Shown piece by piece: positions 1 through 7,718 of a stretch of DNA of 33,237 bases. The notes under the pieces were generated by a model. That model saw nothing but the letters and a program-made list of their open reading frames with translations, was not told the origin of the DNA and searched no databases. Numbering within the stretch: the first letter of the stretch is position 1; every line of letters begins with the position of its first letter. The translations under genes and the position numbers were made by a program. Source of the DNA: Haloimpatiens lingqiaonensis (GTDB taxonomy: Bacteria; Bacillota; Clostridia; Clostridiales; Clostridiaceae); NCBI RefSeq assembly GCF_901447495.1, contig NZ_CABDWS010000033.1:1-33237 (forward strand), read 5' to 3'.

Positions 1-198
1 AGATTAAATTTCATAATTATACAAACATACATTCTTATTGGACTGTATGCTTGTTAAGGTTACCCTTTTTTAAAGAAATCATTTCATTTTTCTTTTATTT
101 TGTTCTTGACATATTACCAAATTGCTTTTCAAATCTTGTGTATAATCAATACACTTATTAATCTTATATTTCAGTTATTATGCAGTAAAAATAACGTC

Positions 199-232
199 AA
201 AAAAACCTTTCATCCCATATTGGGACGAAAGG
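199..232 (-). terminator. Terminator of the T-box leader
   Basis: The 12-bp stem CCTTTCGTCCCA/TGGGATGAAAGG (minus strand, 206-217 with 221-232, one mismatched pair) has a 3-nt loop and is followed by seven T on the minus strand (199-205). Its 5' half lies directly downstream of the T-box sequence, so it is expected to be exclusive with the antiterminator. Confidence 0.9.
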
Positions 233-490
233 CTATATTCGCGGTACCACCCAGTTTGCCTAAAAAGGCCACCTCTATAAAGTACGAAAGCAACTAATGC
301 TTTTTATACTCTCCCATTATAAGGGTTGGGTTCCCTCTAAGTCTACTCTCCTTTAGATTTCGGTTAGAAACTCCGAGATGTTCTTCAATATAAGAGATTT
401 ATCGGTCTTACACCTTCACCGACTCGCTTTGAAACCTTTCTTATACCTACTCTTCTCTTCACAGTCTTATTGCTATAAGTTTACTTATAG
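199..490 (-). promoter_or_regulatory. T-box leader (tRNA-sensing riboswitch); target gene off the left edge
   Basis: On the minus strand the hallmark T-box sequence GGGTGGTACCGC (complement of 241-252) is followed by a terminator with the usual CCTTTCGTCCC-type stem. Further upstream is a typical Stem I region with an AGAGTAGG-like start and GAAGAACATCTCGGAGTT near 369-386. Such leaders read the charging state of one tRNA and control aminoacyl-tRNA synthetase, amino-acid biosynthesis or transport genes. The specifier codon cannot be fixed by eye: ATC (Ile, 377-379) and CTC (Leu, 375-377) are the candidates. The regulated gene must begin left of position 1 or very near it; no start with a ribosome site is visible in 1-190. 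Confidence 0.9.
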
Positions 491-675
491 TATATTCAAA
501 AACATATAATTTATTTCTTACTATTTATATATTTACCTATTGATTTACAATTATACTTTTTTTACTTATAAAAGTCAATACACTCATAATAAAATTCTAG
601 TTAATCTATAATATTATTATGTATTTTCGCTCCTTGTGATAAACAACAGAGTTTTTCGTACATTTTCTATAAAAA

Positions 676-789
676 GATTAGTATGAAAATTCTCTGGAAT
701 TACTTGCATATGTAGCGAAGAAACTATTTAAATTTAATTTTAGAAATATTTCATAATTCCACCACATTGTATCTTTTTTGTGGTGGAAT
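676..789 (+). repeat. Intergenic repeat family R1, copy A, with a perfect terminal hairpin
   Basis: The stretch aligns by eye with copy B (3027-3162) through AATTTAATTTTAGAAATATTTC and the following CATAATTC. It ends in a perfect 11-bp hairpin, ATTCCACCACA (756-766) with TGTGGTGGAAT (779-789). The left end is worn and no target duplication is visible. It lies just upstream of the aldehyde dehydrogenase promoter. The gap 491-675 to its left shows only AT-rich DNA with nothing I can name. Confidence 0.6.
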
Positions 790-818
790 CATACTGTAAA
801 TCTCTAATTAATGACTAT

Positions 819-847
819 TTTACAATTTATGGTTTTACTGTTATAAT
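819..847 (+). promoter_or_regulatory. Promoter of the aldehyde dehydrogenase gene
   Basis: TTTACA (819-824) and TATAAT (842-847) are separated by 17 bp, close to the sigma-A consensus. Transcription would start near 854, about 60 bases before the start codon. Confidence 0.65.
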
Positions 848-850
848 GTT

Positions 851-889
851 ATTTGTATCATAAATACATATGGTAAATTGGATACAAAT
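851..889. promoter_or_regulatory. Inverted repeat at the transcription start, possible operator
   Basis: ATTTGTATC (851-859) and GATACAAAT (881-889) form a perfect 9-bp inverted repeat with a 21-bp spacer, starting at the predicted +1 of the aldehyde dehydrogenase transcript. The position suits a repressor operator or a leader stem. No regulator gene is adjacent. Confidence 0.4.
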
Positions 890-912
890 CCATAACATGG
901 GGGGTACTATAA

Positions 913-2286
913 ATGGACACACTTTCTAAAATAATTAAAGAACAAAGGAAATTTTTCAATTTAGGAATTACTAAAAATATAGACTTTAGAATAAGCGCTT
1001 TAGAAAATTTAAAAAACTCCATAGAAAATAATGAAGCACTTATATTAGACGCTTTAAAAAAAGATTTAAATAAAAATGAAATAGAATCATACATGACAGA
1101 AATAGGTATATCATTAGCAGAAATAAATTATATGATAAAAAATATAAAGAGATTTTCTAGGGCTAAAAGGGTACGAACTCCTCTTGCCTATGTGGGAAGT
1201 AGAAGTTATATTGTCTCTGAACCCTTGGGATTAACTCTAGTTATTTCCCCTTGGAATTATCCTTTTCAATTAGCTATAAATCCTCTTATAGGGAGCATAG
1301 CTGCGGGAAACTGTTGCATCATAAAGACTTCTAGCATGTCTCCCAATACTTCCAATGCCATAAAAAAAATAATAAGTGAAGCTTTTGAAGATAGACATGT
1401 TTATGTGGTAGAAAATTCAAAAGGCATGTCCTCTAGAGTTTTAGAAGAAAAATTTGACTATATTTTCTTTACTGGCTCACCTAATATAGGACGAGTTGTA
1501 ATGGAGACTGCATCGAAAAATTTAACTCCTGTAACTCTTGAGCTAGGTGGTAAAAGTCCTTGTATAGTTCATAAAGATGCCGATATAAAAAATGCTGCTA
1601 AAGGCATATGCTTTGGTAAATTCTCTAATGCTGGACAAACCTGCGTATCACCAGACTATGTATTAGTACAAAAGGATATTAAGAATGTTCTAATAGAGGA
1701 AATTAAAAATACACTGGTCCAGTTTTATGGTCAAGATGCTAAAAGTAGTCCTAACTTTGGAAGAATAATAAATGATAAACATTTTACTAGGCTGAAAAAT
1801 TTAATGGCTGGACAAGATGTAGTAATAGGTGGTTATACAGACGAAAAAGAAAGATTTATATCCCCTACGGTTTTGAATAACGTATCCTTAGATGCTCCTG
1901 TAATGGGTGAGGAAATCTTTGGTCCTATATTACCTATAATAGAATATGAAAATTTAAAAGATGCCATAAATATCATAAATGATAAACCTAAACCATTAGC
2001 ACTATATATCTTCTCATCTTCTAAGGAAGTACAAAATGAGATTGTAAAGAAAACCTCCTCTGGTGGCGTATGCATAAACGATACTTTAATCCATATGACC
2101 ACTAATTATCTACCTTTTGGAGGCGTTGGCGAAAGTGGAATGGGTAGTTATCACGGAAAGGCTTCTTTTGATACTTTCTCCCATAATAAGAGCGTTTTGA
2201 AAAGCAGCGTATCTATTGATACAAAAGTATATCCACCTTATAACATAACCTTGGATAAAATAAAGAAACTTTTGAAGTTTCTTTAG
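913..2286 (+). CDS. NAD(P)-dependent aldehyde dehydrogenase (class 3-like)
   Basis: The enzyme should oxidise an aldehyde to the acid with NAD(P), in the cytoplasm; the substrate cannot be told from sequence. The 457-residue length suits the short class 3 type without N-terminal extension. Visible landmarks are PWNYP (113-117, oxyanion Asn115), the LELGGKSP motif with general base Glu210, and NAGQTCVSP with catalytic Cys244. The cofactor-site Lys138 is present, but the usual KPSE reads KTSS, so the Glu of that motif is missing. A late [11 protein letters not shown] motif is also conserved. The start follows a strong G-rich ribosome site (GGGGGG, 899-904). The gene stands alone behind its own promoter, and a long hairpin follows the stop. 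Confidence 0.92.
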   Translation: MDTLSKIIKEQRKFFNLGITKNIDFRISALENLKNSIENNEALILDALKKDLNKNEIESYMTEIGISLAEINYMIKNIKRFSRAKRVRTPLAYVGSRSYIVSEPLGLTLVISPWNYPFQLAINPLIGSIAAGNCCIIKTSSMSPNTSNAIKKIISEAFEDRHVYVVENSKGMSSRVLEEKFDYIFFTGSPNIGRVVMETASKNLTPVTLELGGKSPCIVHKDADIKNAAKGICFGKFSNAGQTCVSPDYVLVQKDIKNVLIEEIKNTLVQFYGQDAKSSPNFGRIINDKHFTRLKNLMAGQDVVIGGYTDEKERFISPTVLNNVSLDAPVMGEEIFGPILPIIEYENLKDAINIINDKPKPLALYIFSSSKEVQNEIVKKTSSGGVCINDTLIHMTTNYLPFGGVGESGMGSYHGKASFDTFSHNKSVLKSSVSIDTKVYPPYNITLDKIKKLLKFL

Positions 2287-2325
2287 TAAAACTATTTCTA
2301 AAATCTAATGCCTAATAACCAAGTG

Positions 2326-2371
2326 CTAATGCCAAATCTTTAATATATTTCACTTAAAGATTTGGCATTAG
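2326..2371. terminator. Strong hairpin after the aldehyde dehydrogenase gene
   Basis: A perfect 18-bp stem (2326-2343 with 2354-2371) with a 10-nt loop lies 40 bases after the stop. There is no clean T run, so it may be a weak terminator, an mRNA-stabilising hairpin, or a repeat remnant. Confidence 0.5.
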
Positions 2372-2394
2372 TATAATCTACTATTAATTCTTAA

Positions 2395-2617
2395 CTCAAC
2401 TTTCACATATAAATTTTTAGCTCTACACTATATAAGGTAAGAAATTAGGTACTAGGTGCTAGGTACTAGGTACTAATTAATAGCTCAACTTTCGCATATA
2501 AGTTTTAAGTTATACACTATACAAGGTAAGAAATTAGGCATCAGATGCTAGGTACTAGGTACTGGGTAAAAAGTAAGGAGTATTACTTATCTGCAAATTT
2601 TATAACTGCGAAAGTTC
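2395..2617. mobile_element. Small non-autonomous element R2 with inverted ends and internal tandem repeat
   Basis: The left end (AACTTTCACATATAAATTTT) and right end (complement AACTTTCGCAGTTATAAAAT) are inverted copies of each other. The nine bases AATTCTTAA occur on both sides (2386-2394 and 2618-2626), as a target duplication would. Inside is an 89-bp unit present twice (from 2395 and from 2484), including runs of the 7-mer TACTAGG. No coding capacity is seen. Caveat: TAATTCTTAA is also a common short repeat in this window, so the flanking match could be chance. Solo end sequences occur at 7460 and 16710. Confidence 0.5.
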
Positions 2618-2647
2618 AATTCTTAATATACTAATTCTATACTATAA

Positions 2648-2929
2648 CTATAGTATCTCTATTTCAGTTCTCTCCACTATAGCATCCGTATTACCTTCTA
2701 TAAAGCCTAAAACATTCTGAACCATACTATTAGCATGCCTAGTATCGTTACTTACACAAGCAATGCCTAAGACTATTGATTTATGGTAATCTTGATTTTC
2801 AATCTCCGCAATGGAAACATTATATTTATTGTGAACTTTTGCAATTAAACTCTTAACTATCATTCTCTTCTCCTTTAAGGAATGAACCCAATTAGCATAT
2901 AAATATATTTTAGCTGTTCCTATAATCAT
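2648..2929 (-). CDS. DUF503 (YlxP-like) small protein
   Basis: This 93-residue protein has the DUF503 pattern: a short beta strand, then HSLKEKRMIVKSLI (16-29), a VSIAE segment, a VLGIACVSND segment and a C-terminal EIEIL. YlxP-type proteins are often encoded near nusA/infB/rbfA and may act in ribosome assembly or translation; here the gene stands alone, so context does not help. An in-frame TAG four codons upstream rules out a longer product. The only good ribosome site, GGGAGGG (2957-2963), lies about 27 bases before the ATG, with a small hairpin between. Confidence 0.85.
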   Translation of the reverse strand: MIIGTAKIYLYANWVHSLKEKRMIVKSLIAKVHNKYNVSIAEIENQDYHKSIVLGIACVSNDTRHANSMVQNVLGFIEGNTDAIVERTEIEIL

Positions 2930-2963
2930 AATTTTACGCTACTTAATTGTAGCAGTCCCTCCC
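2930..2963 (-). promoter_or_regulatory. Distant ribosome site bridged by a hairpin
   Basis: Read on the minus strand: GGGAGGG (2957-2963), three bases, GCTAC-AATTAA-GTAGC hairpin (2938-2953), eight bases, then the DUF503 ATG. Folding of the 5-bp hairpin would bring the site to roughly normal distance from the start. Confidence 0.4.
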
Positions 2964-3018
2964 TTCTACTATGCCTTGCATACCTGTTTAATTTTTGTTG
3001 TAATTTTAAATATTTTTT

Positions 3019-3170
3019 ATACTTCTGATTAACCCAGAAAAAGGTACAATGCGATGGAATTATGAAATTTCTCCTCCATGCCTTTCATAAGAGCTAGAAA
3101 CAATAAGTTTAATTTAAGAAATTTCATAATTCAATTAATGTAATGATTTTTGTGGAATAATCATACTTCT
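3019..3170. mobile_element. MITE-like element, family R1 copy B, with 8-bp target duplication
   Basis: A 136-bp element (3027-3162) has 46-bp imperfect inverted ends, beginning GATTAACCC and ending GGAATAATC. Sixteen bases at the inner edge of each end match exactly (AGAAATTTCATAATTC). It is flanked on both sides by ATACTTCT (3019-3026 and 3163-3170), an exact 8-bp direct repeat. It has no coding capacity. The transposase family that moves it cannot be named from this window. Confidence 0.75.
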
Positions 3171-3284
3171 TAATATAAAATATTTTTCTTTTATTATAAT
3201 TATAACCTTTTATTATTAAAATGCCCTAAAATTACTATACTTATTAAAAAAACACCTAAAGCATACCAATGAACACCGTTAGCA

Positions 3285-3311
3285 AGCCACCCGTCTACTT
3301 AACGGGTGGCT
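3285..3311. repeat. GC-rich perfect hairpin
   Basis: AGCCACCCGT (3285-3294) pairs perfectly with ACGGGTGGCT (3302-3311) around a 7-nt loop. There is no T run on either side. It may be the end hairpin of a decayed IS200/IS605-like element, but no transposase remnant is recognisable. Confidence 0.45.
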
Positions 3312-3375
3312 ATTCACAATTTACTCTTTAAATTCTCTGAAAAACACCACTCCTCTTGTCAAATACTTTTTATAC

Positions 3376-3416
3376 AAAAAAACATAAAACCCCTTGTGGG
3401 TTAAGGGATTTTATGT
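3376..3416 (-). terminator. Rho-independent terminator
   Basis: On the minus strand an ACATAAAA-CCCTT type stem (3382-3395 with 3403-3416, one mismatch) is followed by seven T (3376-3382). It lies about 80 bases after the riboswitch terminator, with no reading frame between. Confidence 0.75.
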
Positions 3417-3493
3417 TAGGTAGTTTTATATTATTTTAGGGTAGTTTTATATGAATGTGGGATAAATTTGTTTGTTATCTTAAAAATATATAT

Positions 3494-3544
3494 AAAAAAC
3501 AGGGAGTAGTTATAATAGTATACCTATTGCTAACTACTCCCTGT
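3494..3544 (-). terminator. Expression-platform terminator of the glycine riboswitch
   Basis: A perfect 14-bp stem (3531-3544 with 3499-3512) ends in six T on the minus strand. Its 5' arm contains CAGGG, which is also the 3' strand of P1 of the second aptamer. Glycine binding would therefore compete with the terminator and switch transcription on. Confidence 0.85.
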
Positions 3545-3729
3545 CCTTTTATCTGAAAGTTTCCTCAAACATATTCTAGTTTAAGTTGCTTCGTTGATGT
3601 CCCACTTAAGGGATCTCTCCAGGGTTGTGTCGGATCATTGTATCAAACCTGAAAGCTTCAATATAAATCTATAGCATAATCTATATTTTTCTTCTACGGT
3701 TACCCTTCTAAAAGGATATCTCCAACGAC
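3539..3729 (-). promoter_or_regulatory. Tandem glycine riboswitch (two aptamers), no gene downstream
   Basis: Read on the minus strand. Aptamer 1 (3729-3629) has outer stem GTCG/CGAC, a GGAGA start and a CTTTCAGG segment. Aptamer 2 (3624-3539) has CCCTGGAGAG, ACGAAGCAA, then AACTTTCAGATAAAAGGACAGGG, here read in two parts with the last five bases pairing back to the first. These match the glycine aptamer signature (CTGGAGAG, CCGAAG, ACTCTCAGGCAAAAGGAC) with small changes. Such switches normally turn on glycine cleavage genes or amino-acid:sodium symporters. Here two terminators follow in succession and the next minus-strand gene (DUF503) starts over 600 bases away behind a MITE. Confidence 0.85.
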
Positions 3730-3990
3730 CTTCATCCACCGATATTTAATTTTCTTTAACTTACAATTACATTTTAAATCCTATCTACCAAATAGTCAAT
3801 AGATTTTTTCTATTTTCTTTATTATTTTTATCAATAGTTATTTCTTTAACTATTACCTCGTAAATATCCATTTTTATGGGATCATTTTTTTCTTGAATAA
3901 TTAAATTCATTAGAGTATACTTAATAATGATTATTAATTCATAATATTTTAATCAAATTCATAATCTCTAGTGGAACGGGAGGACATTTT

Positions 3991-4245
3991 ATGGAAAATA
4001 AAGAATGGGAGCAAATGGAGTTCGATAGAGTTTTTGATTCTGTATACCAAAATTTAAAGGATCATAGAAGACTGGTTCCTGAATATTCAATAAAAGATTT
4101 GGAGAATTTTTTAGAAACTTTATATATAAGCGATGGGAATGACTGGGATGGCAGAGGTTCTGTTTCTAGTATAAAAAGCAATGCTACCATTGCTGCTTGT
4201 GAAACCTTTCTTGCTGAATGGAGAGAGGCTGAAAAAAACAATTAA
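3991..4245 (+). CDS. Small acidic hypothetical protein
   Basis: I do not recognise this 84-residue protein. It is soluble, rich in Glu, Asp and Asn, with no signal peptide or membrane segment. A helical N-terminal half (EFDRVFDSVYQNLKDH) precedes a Gly/Asp-rich turn (SDGNDWDGRG) and a final amphipathic helix. It is very likely real: the start is preceded by GGGAGGAC at good distance and a strong terminator follows 10 bases after the stop. The upstream gap 3746-3990 is AT-rich with no other gene. Confidence 0.7.
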   Translation: MENKEWEQMEFDRVFDSVYQNLKDHRRLVPEYSIKDLENFLETLYISDGNDWDGRGSVSSIKSNATIAACETFLAEWREAEKNN

Positions 4246-4254
4246 CCTGTAATA

Positions 4255-4283
4255 ATTAAGGAGTACCAACGGTACTCCTTAAT
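4255..4283. terminator. Terminator between convergent genes
   Basis: A perfect 13-bp stem, ATTAAGGAGTACC (4255-4267) and GGTACTCCTTAAT (4271-4283), has a 3-nt loop. It probably serves the small plus-strand gene and may also stop minus-strand transcripts of the DMT permease. Confidence 0.7.
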
Positions 4284-4361
4284 CATTTATTTGGTATTTT
4301 ACCATATGCTATATATTTTCAGTTGTTACATGGTAGCGCTTACATATTATATAAAAAAATA

Positions 4362-5249
4362 TTAATCTTCTTTGCCTTGAATAAGAATTACTGATAGTAC
4401 TATAAGTACCATACCTACTATTTGCCAAATTTCTAGCTGCTCTTTAAATATTAAGAACCCAAGTATAGTAGCTATAATAGGCTCTATACTACAAACTATA
4501 CTTGCCTTACTAGATTCTACATATTGTAGTGCTTTTACAAATGCACCATTTGGTATAACTGTTGCAAAGAAACCTATTGCAATAATATAAAACCAAGCTG
4601 TAGGTGTCGTTGCATTATTAAATAATACCCATGGTGGTCTGAAAAACCATAAGAAAACAGCTGCAAATAAGAAAGAATAAACTAAATGAGTTTTATAGTG
4701 ATATTTATTAGCTCCTATTTTACCCATTACGTTTTGAAGAGCAACTGTAAATCCTGACATAACTCCAAGTATAATTCCCAAAAAACTCACCTTAAACGCT
4801 TCCACATTGTAAGCCCTTACAACTAGTAAGCATCCAATTATAGATAATACTAAAGCCATTATCTTCTTTTTTGTAAGTTTTTCATTAAATAAAAATTTAG
4901 ACATAATCATTACAAATATAGGATTAGTAAAAAGCAAAACCGATGCCGTAGCTATACTAGAATATTTAACTGCATAAGTAAAAGTTAAAAACATTCCATC
5001 TAAAGTTACTACTCCATATATTAAGAAGAATATTAAACTTTTGAAGTCAGTCTTAAGATATTTTGGCTCTTTTATTAAAGTGTATAATAAATAAAAGGCA
5101 GCAGCCACAGTAGGTCTTAGAGCTGAAACAGAAAATTCATCAAAGCCAAGAAGATCGAGTTTCTTTGTAAGCACTCCCATTAGTCCCCAGCATGTTCCAC
5201 ACAATGCTACTAATAGATAACCTTGAACGACTTTTTTAGAATCCTCCAT
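4362..5249 (-). CDS. DMT-family (EamA) permease
   Basis: This is an inner-membrane transporter of the drug/metabolite superfamily. The 295 residues form about ten hydrophobic helices in two EamA repeats (roughly 10-142 and 153-290). The first begins LVALCGTCWGLMGVL and the second has the typical late PIIATILGFLIFKE segment. The family exports or imports amino acids, sugars or other metabolites; the substrate is not readable. The start follows AAGGAG at 8 bases. The gene appears monocistronic. The gap 5250-5460 shows nothing beyond its likely promoter region. Confidence 0.9.
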   Translation of the reverse strand: MEDSKKVVQGYLLVALCGTCWGLMGVLTKKLDLLGFDEFSVSALRPTVAAAFYLLYTLIKEPKYLKTDFKSLIFFLIYGVVTLDGMFLTFTYAVKYSSIATASVLLFTNPIFVMIMSKFLFNEKLTKKKIMALVLSIIGCLLVVRAYNVEAFKVSFLGIILGVMSGFTVALQNVMGKIGANKYHYKTHLVYSFLFAAVFLWFFRPPWVLFNNATTPTAWFYIIAIGFFATVIPNGAFVKALQYVESSKASIVCSIEPIIATILGFLIFKEQLEIWQIVGMVLIVLSVILIQGKED

Positions 5250-5462
5250 GTATTCATCTCCTTATACAAATTCCACATTAGTTTAACATAAACCAACATT
5301 TTTTTCAATATAAATTACCTTTTGAATTTTCATTGGTTAAAATTTCTTTAATAGCCACTTGAATTTTTATTGAAACCATCTCATATATATATTCTAACTA
5401 CAATAATTTTACGTGAACTTACTTCATCCACAAGGGTACGAAGTTTTAAGAGCTGAATTATA

Positions 5463-5570
5463 AAAAAGGGGTTATTGCATTAAAGATTTTACATACAATA
5501 TATTGTCTTGAAAATTTCAATCTAGCACAATATATCATATTGTTTATTCTTAACACAATAACCCCTTTTT
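5463..5570 (-). terminator. Large hairpin terminator of the yitT-like gene
   Basis: Fifteen perfect pairs (5463-5477 with 5556-5570, AAAAAGGGGTTATTG type) enclose 78 bases that hold a further imperfect inverted repeat (ACAATATAT types). On the minus strand it ends in a T run directly after the stop at 5572. The size and 15-bp inverted ends would also suit a small inserted element that has taken on the terminator role. Confidence 0.6.
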
Positions 5571-5571
5571 A

Positions 5572-6459
5572 TTATTTTTCTTGTAATGACTTTGGTTTAG
5601 TTTTTATTCCTTTTATTCCAAGATTACCATAAATCTCACTAACTGTTCCTGCCGTAATAAATGCATTAATTTGTTCTTTTTTAATAAATTCCATTAAATA
5701 AGAAAATTCATTTCTGGTCATCAAGCTTTCAATTTCAAACTTGTCCTCATTTCCCAATCCACCTTTAATAGGATATAATGTCGCACCACGGTGCAAATCT
5801 TCTATAATAAATTTACGAATCAGCATATGCTCTTGGGAAATAATACAAACTCTTTTTCTAGAATTAAATCCTACCATGAAATGATCCAGCACTAATCCAT
5901 TAATATAGGTCCCTAATAATCCTATGATTACTGTTCTCATATCATATACAAAAATAGCAGTACAACAAATAATCGCTCCTGAAATAGAGACTGATGTTCC
6001 TAGATCAATATGTAAATATTTATTTACTATTTTAGCCAAAATATCTAATCCACCAGTGGATGCATTACGTCTAAATAAAATTGTTTGTGAAAAACTTAAA
6101 ATAAGTACAAAGCATAACAGGTCAAGCCACTGATCCTTCATCAATGATTCTTTCATTGGATATACTTTTTCCAATATGAAAAGCATTGGTGATAAAATTA
6201 ATGCTGAGTATATGGTCTTAACACCAAATTCTTTTCCAATAAGAAAATAAGATAAAATTAATAAAAAAGTATTTATAATAAAAACTAATACTGGCAATGA
6301 TATTGACGTAAGTAAATTAATTACAATAGATAAACCAGTAATTGATCCAACAATTAGTTTACTTGGAATCAAAAAAAAATGCACGGCTAATGCCCCTATA
6401 AACATACCTACCGTTAATATTGGTAAATCCTTAATAAAAGACTTCATGGTTTCACTCAT
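5572..6459 (-). CDS. YitT-family membrane protein (DUF161 + DUF2179)
   Basis: This protein of unknown function lies in the cytoplasmic membrane. Residues 10-195 hold about five to six hydrophobic helices, with the family motif NASTGGLDI at 132-140. From about 200 follows the soluble DUF2179 domain, with GATLYP at 225-230. The 295 residues are full length. The start is preceded by AAGGGGAG. It is monocistronic, and the next gene upstream (HD hydrolase) is separated by 300 bases. Confidence 0.9.
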   Translation of the reverse strand: MSETMKSFIKDLPILTVGMFIGALAVHFFLIPSKLIVGSITGLSIVINLLTSISLPVLVFIINTFLLILSYFLIGKEFGVKTIYSALILSPMLFILEKVYPMKESLMKDQWLDLLCFVLILSFSQTILFRRNASTGGLDILAKIVNKYLHIDLGTSVSISGAIICCTAIFVYDMRTVIIGLLGTYINGLVLDHFMVGFNSRKRVCIISQEHMLIRKFIIEDLHRGATLYPIKGGLGNEDKFEIESLMTRNEFSYLMEFIKKEQINAFITAGTVSEIYGNLGIKGIKTKPKSLQEK

Positions 6460-6759
6460 TTTTTTCTCCCCTTAAAATTAAAATTAACCTAACATAAGCC
6501 CCTATAAAAATTTCCTATTTACAATGCCTAAACATAATCCCCCCTATCACTAGCATTCCCCTAATGCTTTCTTAAACTCCCACTTTTCACTTACAAATTT
6601 ATATTTATTAAATCATTATTACAGTAAAAAAATACATTAAAATAGGAAATTAAAGCGTTTATTTAGTATATCTAATCTAACAAAAAAGGAAAAATTTCTT
6701 ATTATTAATTTTACCACAAATGACTATGGTTTGTAATGTTGAATATTTACTTTGGTGGA
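6460..6759. other. Intergenic gap without a gene
   Basis: The 300 bases are AT-rich and must hold the promoter of the yitT-like gene. A minor stem, AGCATT-CCCCT-AATGCT (near 6562-6578), is the only structure I see. No open frame with a ribosome site is present. Confidence 0.5.
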
Positions 6760-7395
6760 TTAAATATCCTGAACATTCTTTACCTTTTTTATAAAATTTT
6801 CCGCATTGTTTTTTTCTTCTATTTCTCTTTCTTTATTGTCTCCACCTCTTCCCAGTCTATCGCATAAAAAAAGTAGAGCTATTTCATCTATGTCTACTTC
6901 CTTAAGCATATTTTCTGGATCTGCAAAAGGTAAATCCTTTAATATAAATAGTGGCTGCATATGCCATCTAACTAACTTACAAACCTTATATGTAAAACGC
7001 TCCTCCTGATGAAATTTTTCTAAAAATTTTCTAGCCATCTCCTCACCTACATTATCGTGGTTATAAGATGTTATTTTTCCCTTTCTTGTTTTGGTAGTAG
7101 GTGCTTTGCCTAAATCATGAAGAAGTGCTGCCCACATAAATACCCTTTTGTCTTTGCTATCCTCTTTAATTTCTGCTGCTTTATCTAAAACCAGCATTGT
7201 ATGATTCCACACACTTCCCTCTGGATGATACTTAGGAGATTGTGGTGTGTCTTTTAAGTTCTTCAACATATTAAAAGGCTCTTCATTAAATACCTGTTCA
7301 TTAGAAATTTCTAAAATATATTCCGATGGTATTTTGTCTTCTAATAAATGTCTATCTATTTCTTTAAACATATCCATTGTTGTTTTTAAATTCAT
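6760..7395 (-). CDS. HD-domain phosphohydrolase-like protein
   Basis: This is a cytoplasmic metal-dependent HD hydrolase, likely acting on a nucleotide or phosphoester. Numbered from the chosen start, the metal ligands are His65 (VWNHTMLVLD), His93-Asp94 (LLHDLGK) and His113 (YNHDN), with a later WHMQP and CDRLGRGGD. About 211 residues; a lysine- and glutamate-rich tail follows. I place the start at 7395 because GGAGAG lies 7 bases before this ATG. An ATG six codons further up (7413) would put that ribosome site inside the gene. Substrate unknown; similar domains occur in tRNA nucleotidyltransferases and (p)ppGpp enzymes. Confidence 0.85.
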   Translation of the reverse strand: MNLKTTMDMFKEIDRHLLEDKIPSEYILEISNEQVFNEEPFNMLKNLKDTPQSPKYHPEGSVWNHTMLVLDKAAEIKEDSKDKRVFMWAALLHDLGKAPTTKTRKGKITSYNHDNVGEEMARKFLEKFHQEERFTYKVCKLVRWHMQPLFILKDLPFADPENMLKEVDIDEIALLFLCDRLGRGGDNKEREIEEKNNAENFIKKVKNVQDI

Positions 7396-7718
7396 AAAAA
7401 ACTCTCCATTCATACATATTTTATATATCCTATAAAATTCACTTATACTTAATAAATTATTGAACTTTCGCAGTTATACAATAAAAACATTTATTCATAT
7501 AATGTAAATCTTCAAATTTATGTGCTAAAGCTCAAGAGATAAATTAATAATAATATTATAACCAGATAAACTAAGTATATTACCTTCATCCTCTACATTT
7601 AAAAAGATAGCTTGATTTGCTCATAATCAAGCTATCCTTTAATCTATCTTTAACCTTCATTCTTAATTTTTAATTCTTAATTTTTAATTCTTAATTCTTA
7701 ATTCTTAATTATTAATTT
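7396..7718. repeat. Intergenic gap with a solo R2 end and a TTAATTCT microsatellite
   Basis: TTGAACTTTCGCAGTTATA at 7460-7478 equals the right end of the R2 element. From about 7655 to 7735 an imperfect 8-mer repeat (TTAATTCT/TTAATTTT) runs for some ten units and reaches into the last codons of the symporter gene. No gene is seen. Confidence 0.6.

Noticed and set aside
100-297. Open frame over the T-box leader
   Set aside because: It runs antisense through the T-box terminator and T-box motif, has no ribosome site and an unconvincing composition.
3200-3300. Hydrophobic minus-strand fragment (HWYALGVFLISIVILGHF) as a remnant of a glycine-regulated transporter
   Set aside because: It is only about 33 codons, has no start, lies behind the second terminator and I could not match it to a symporter C-terminus.
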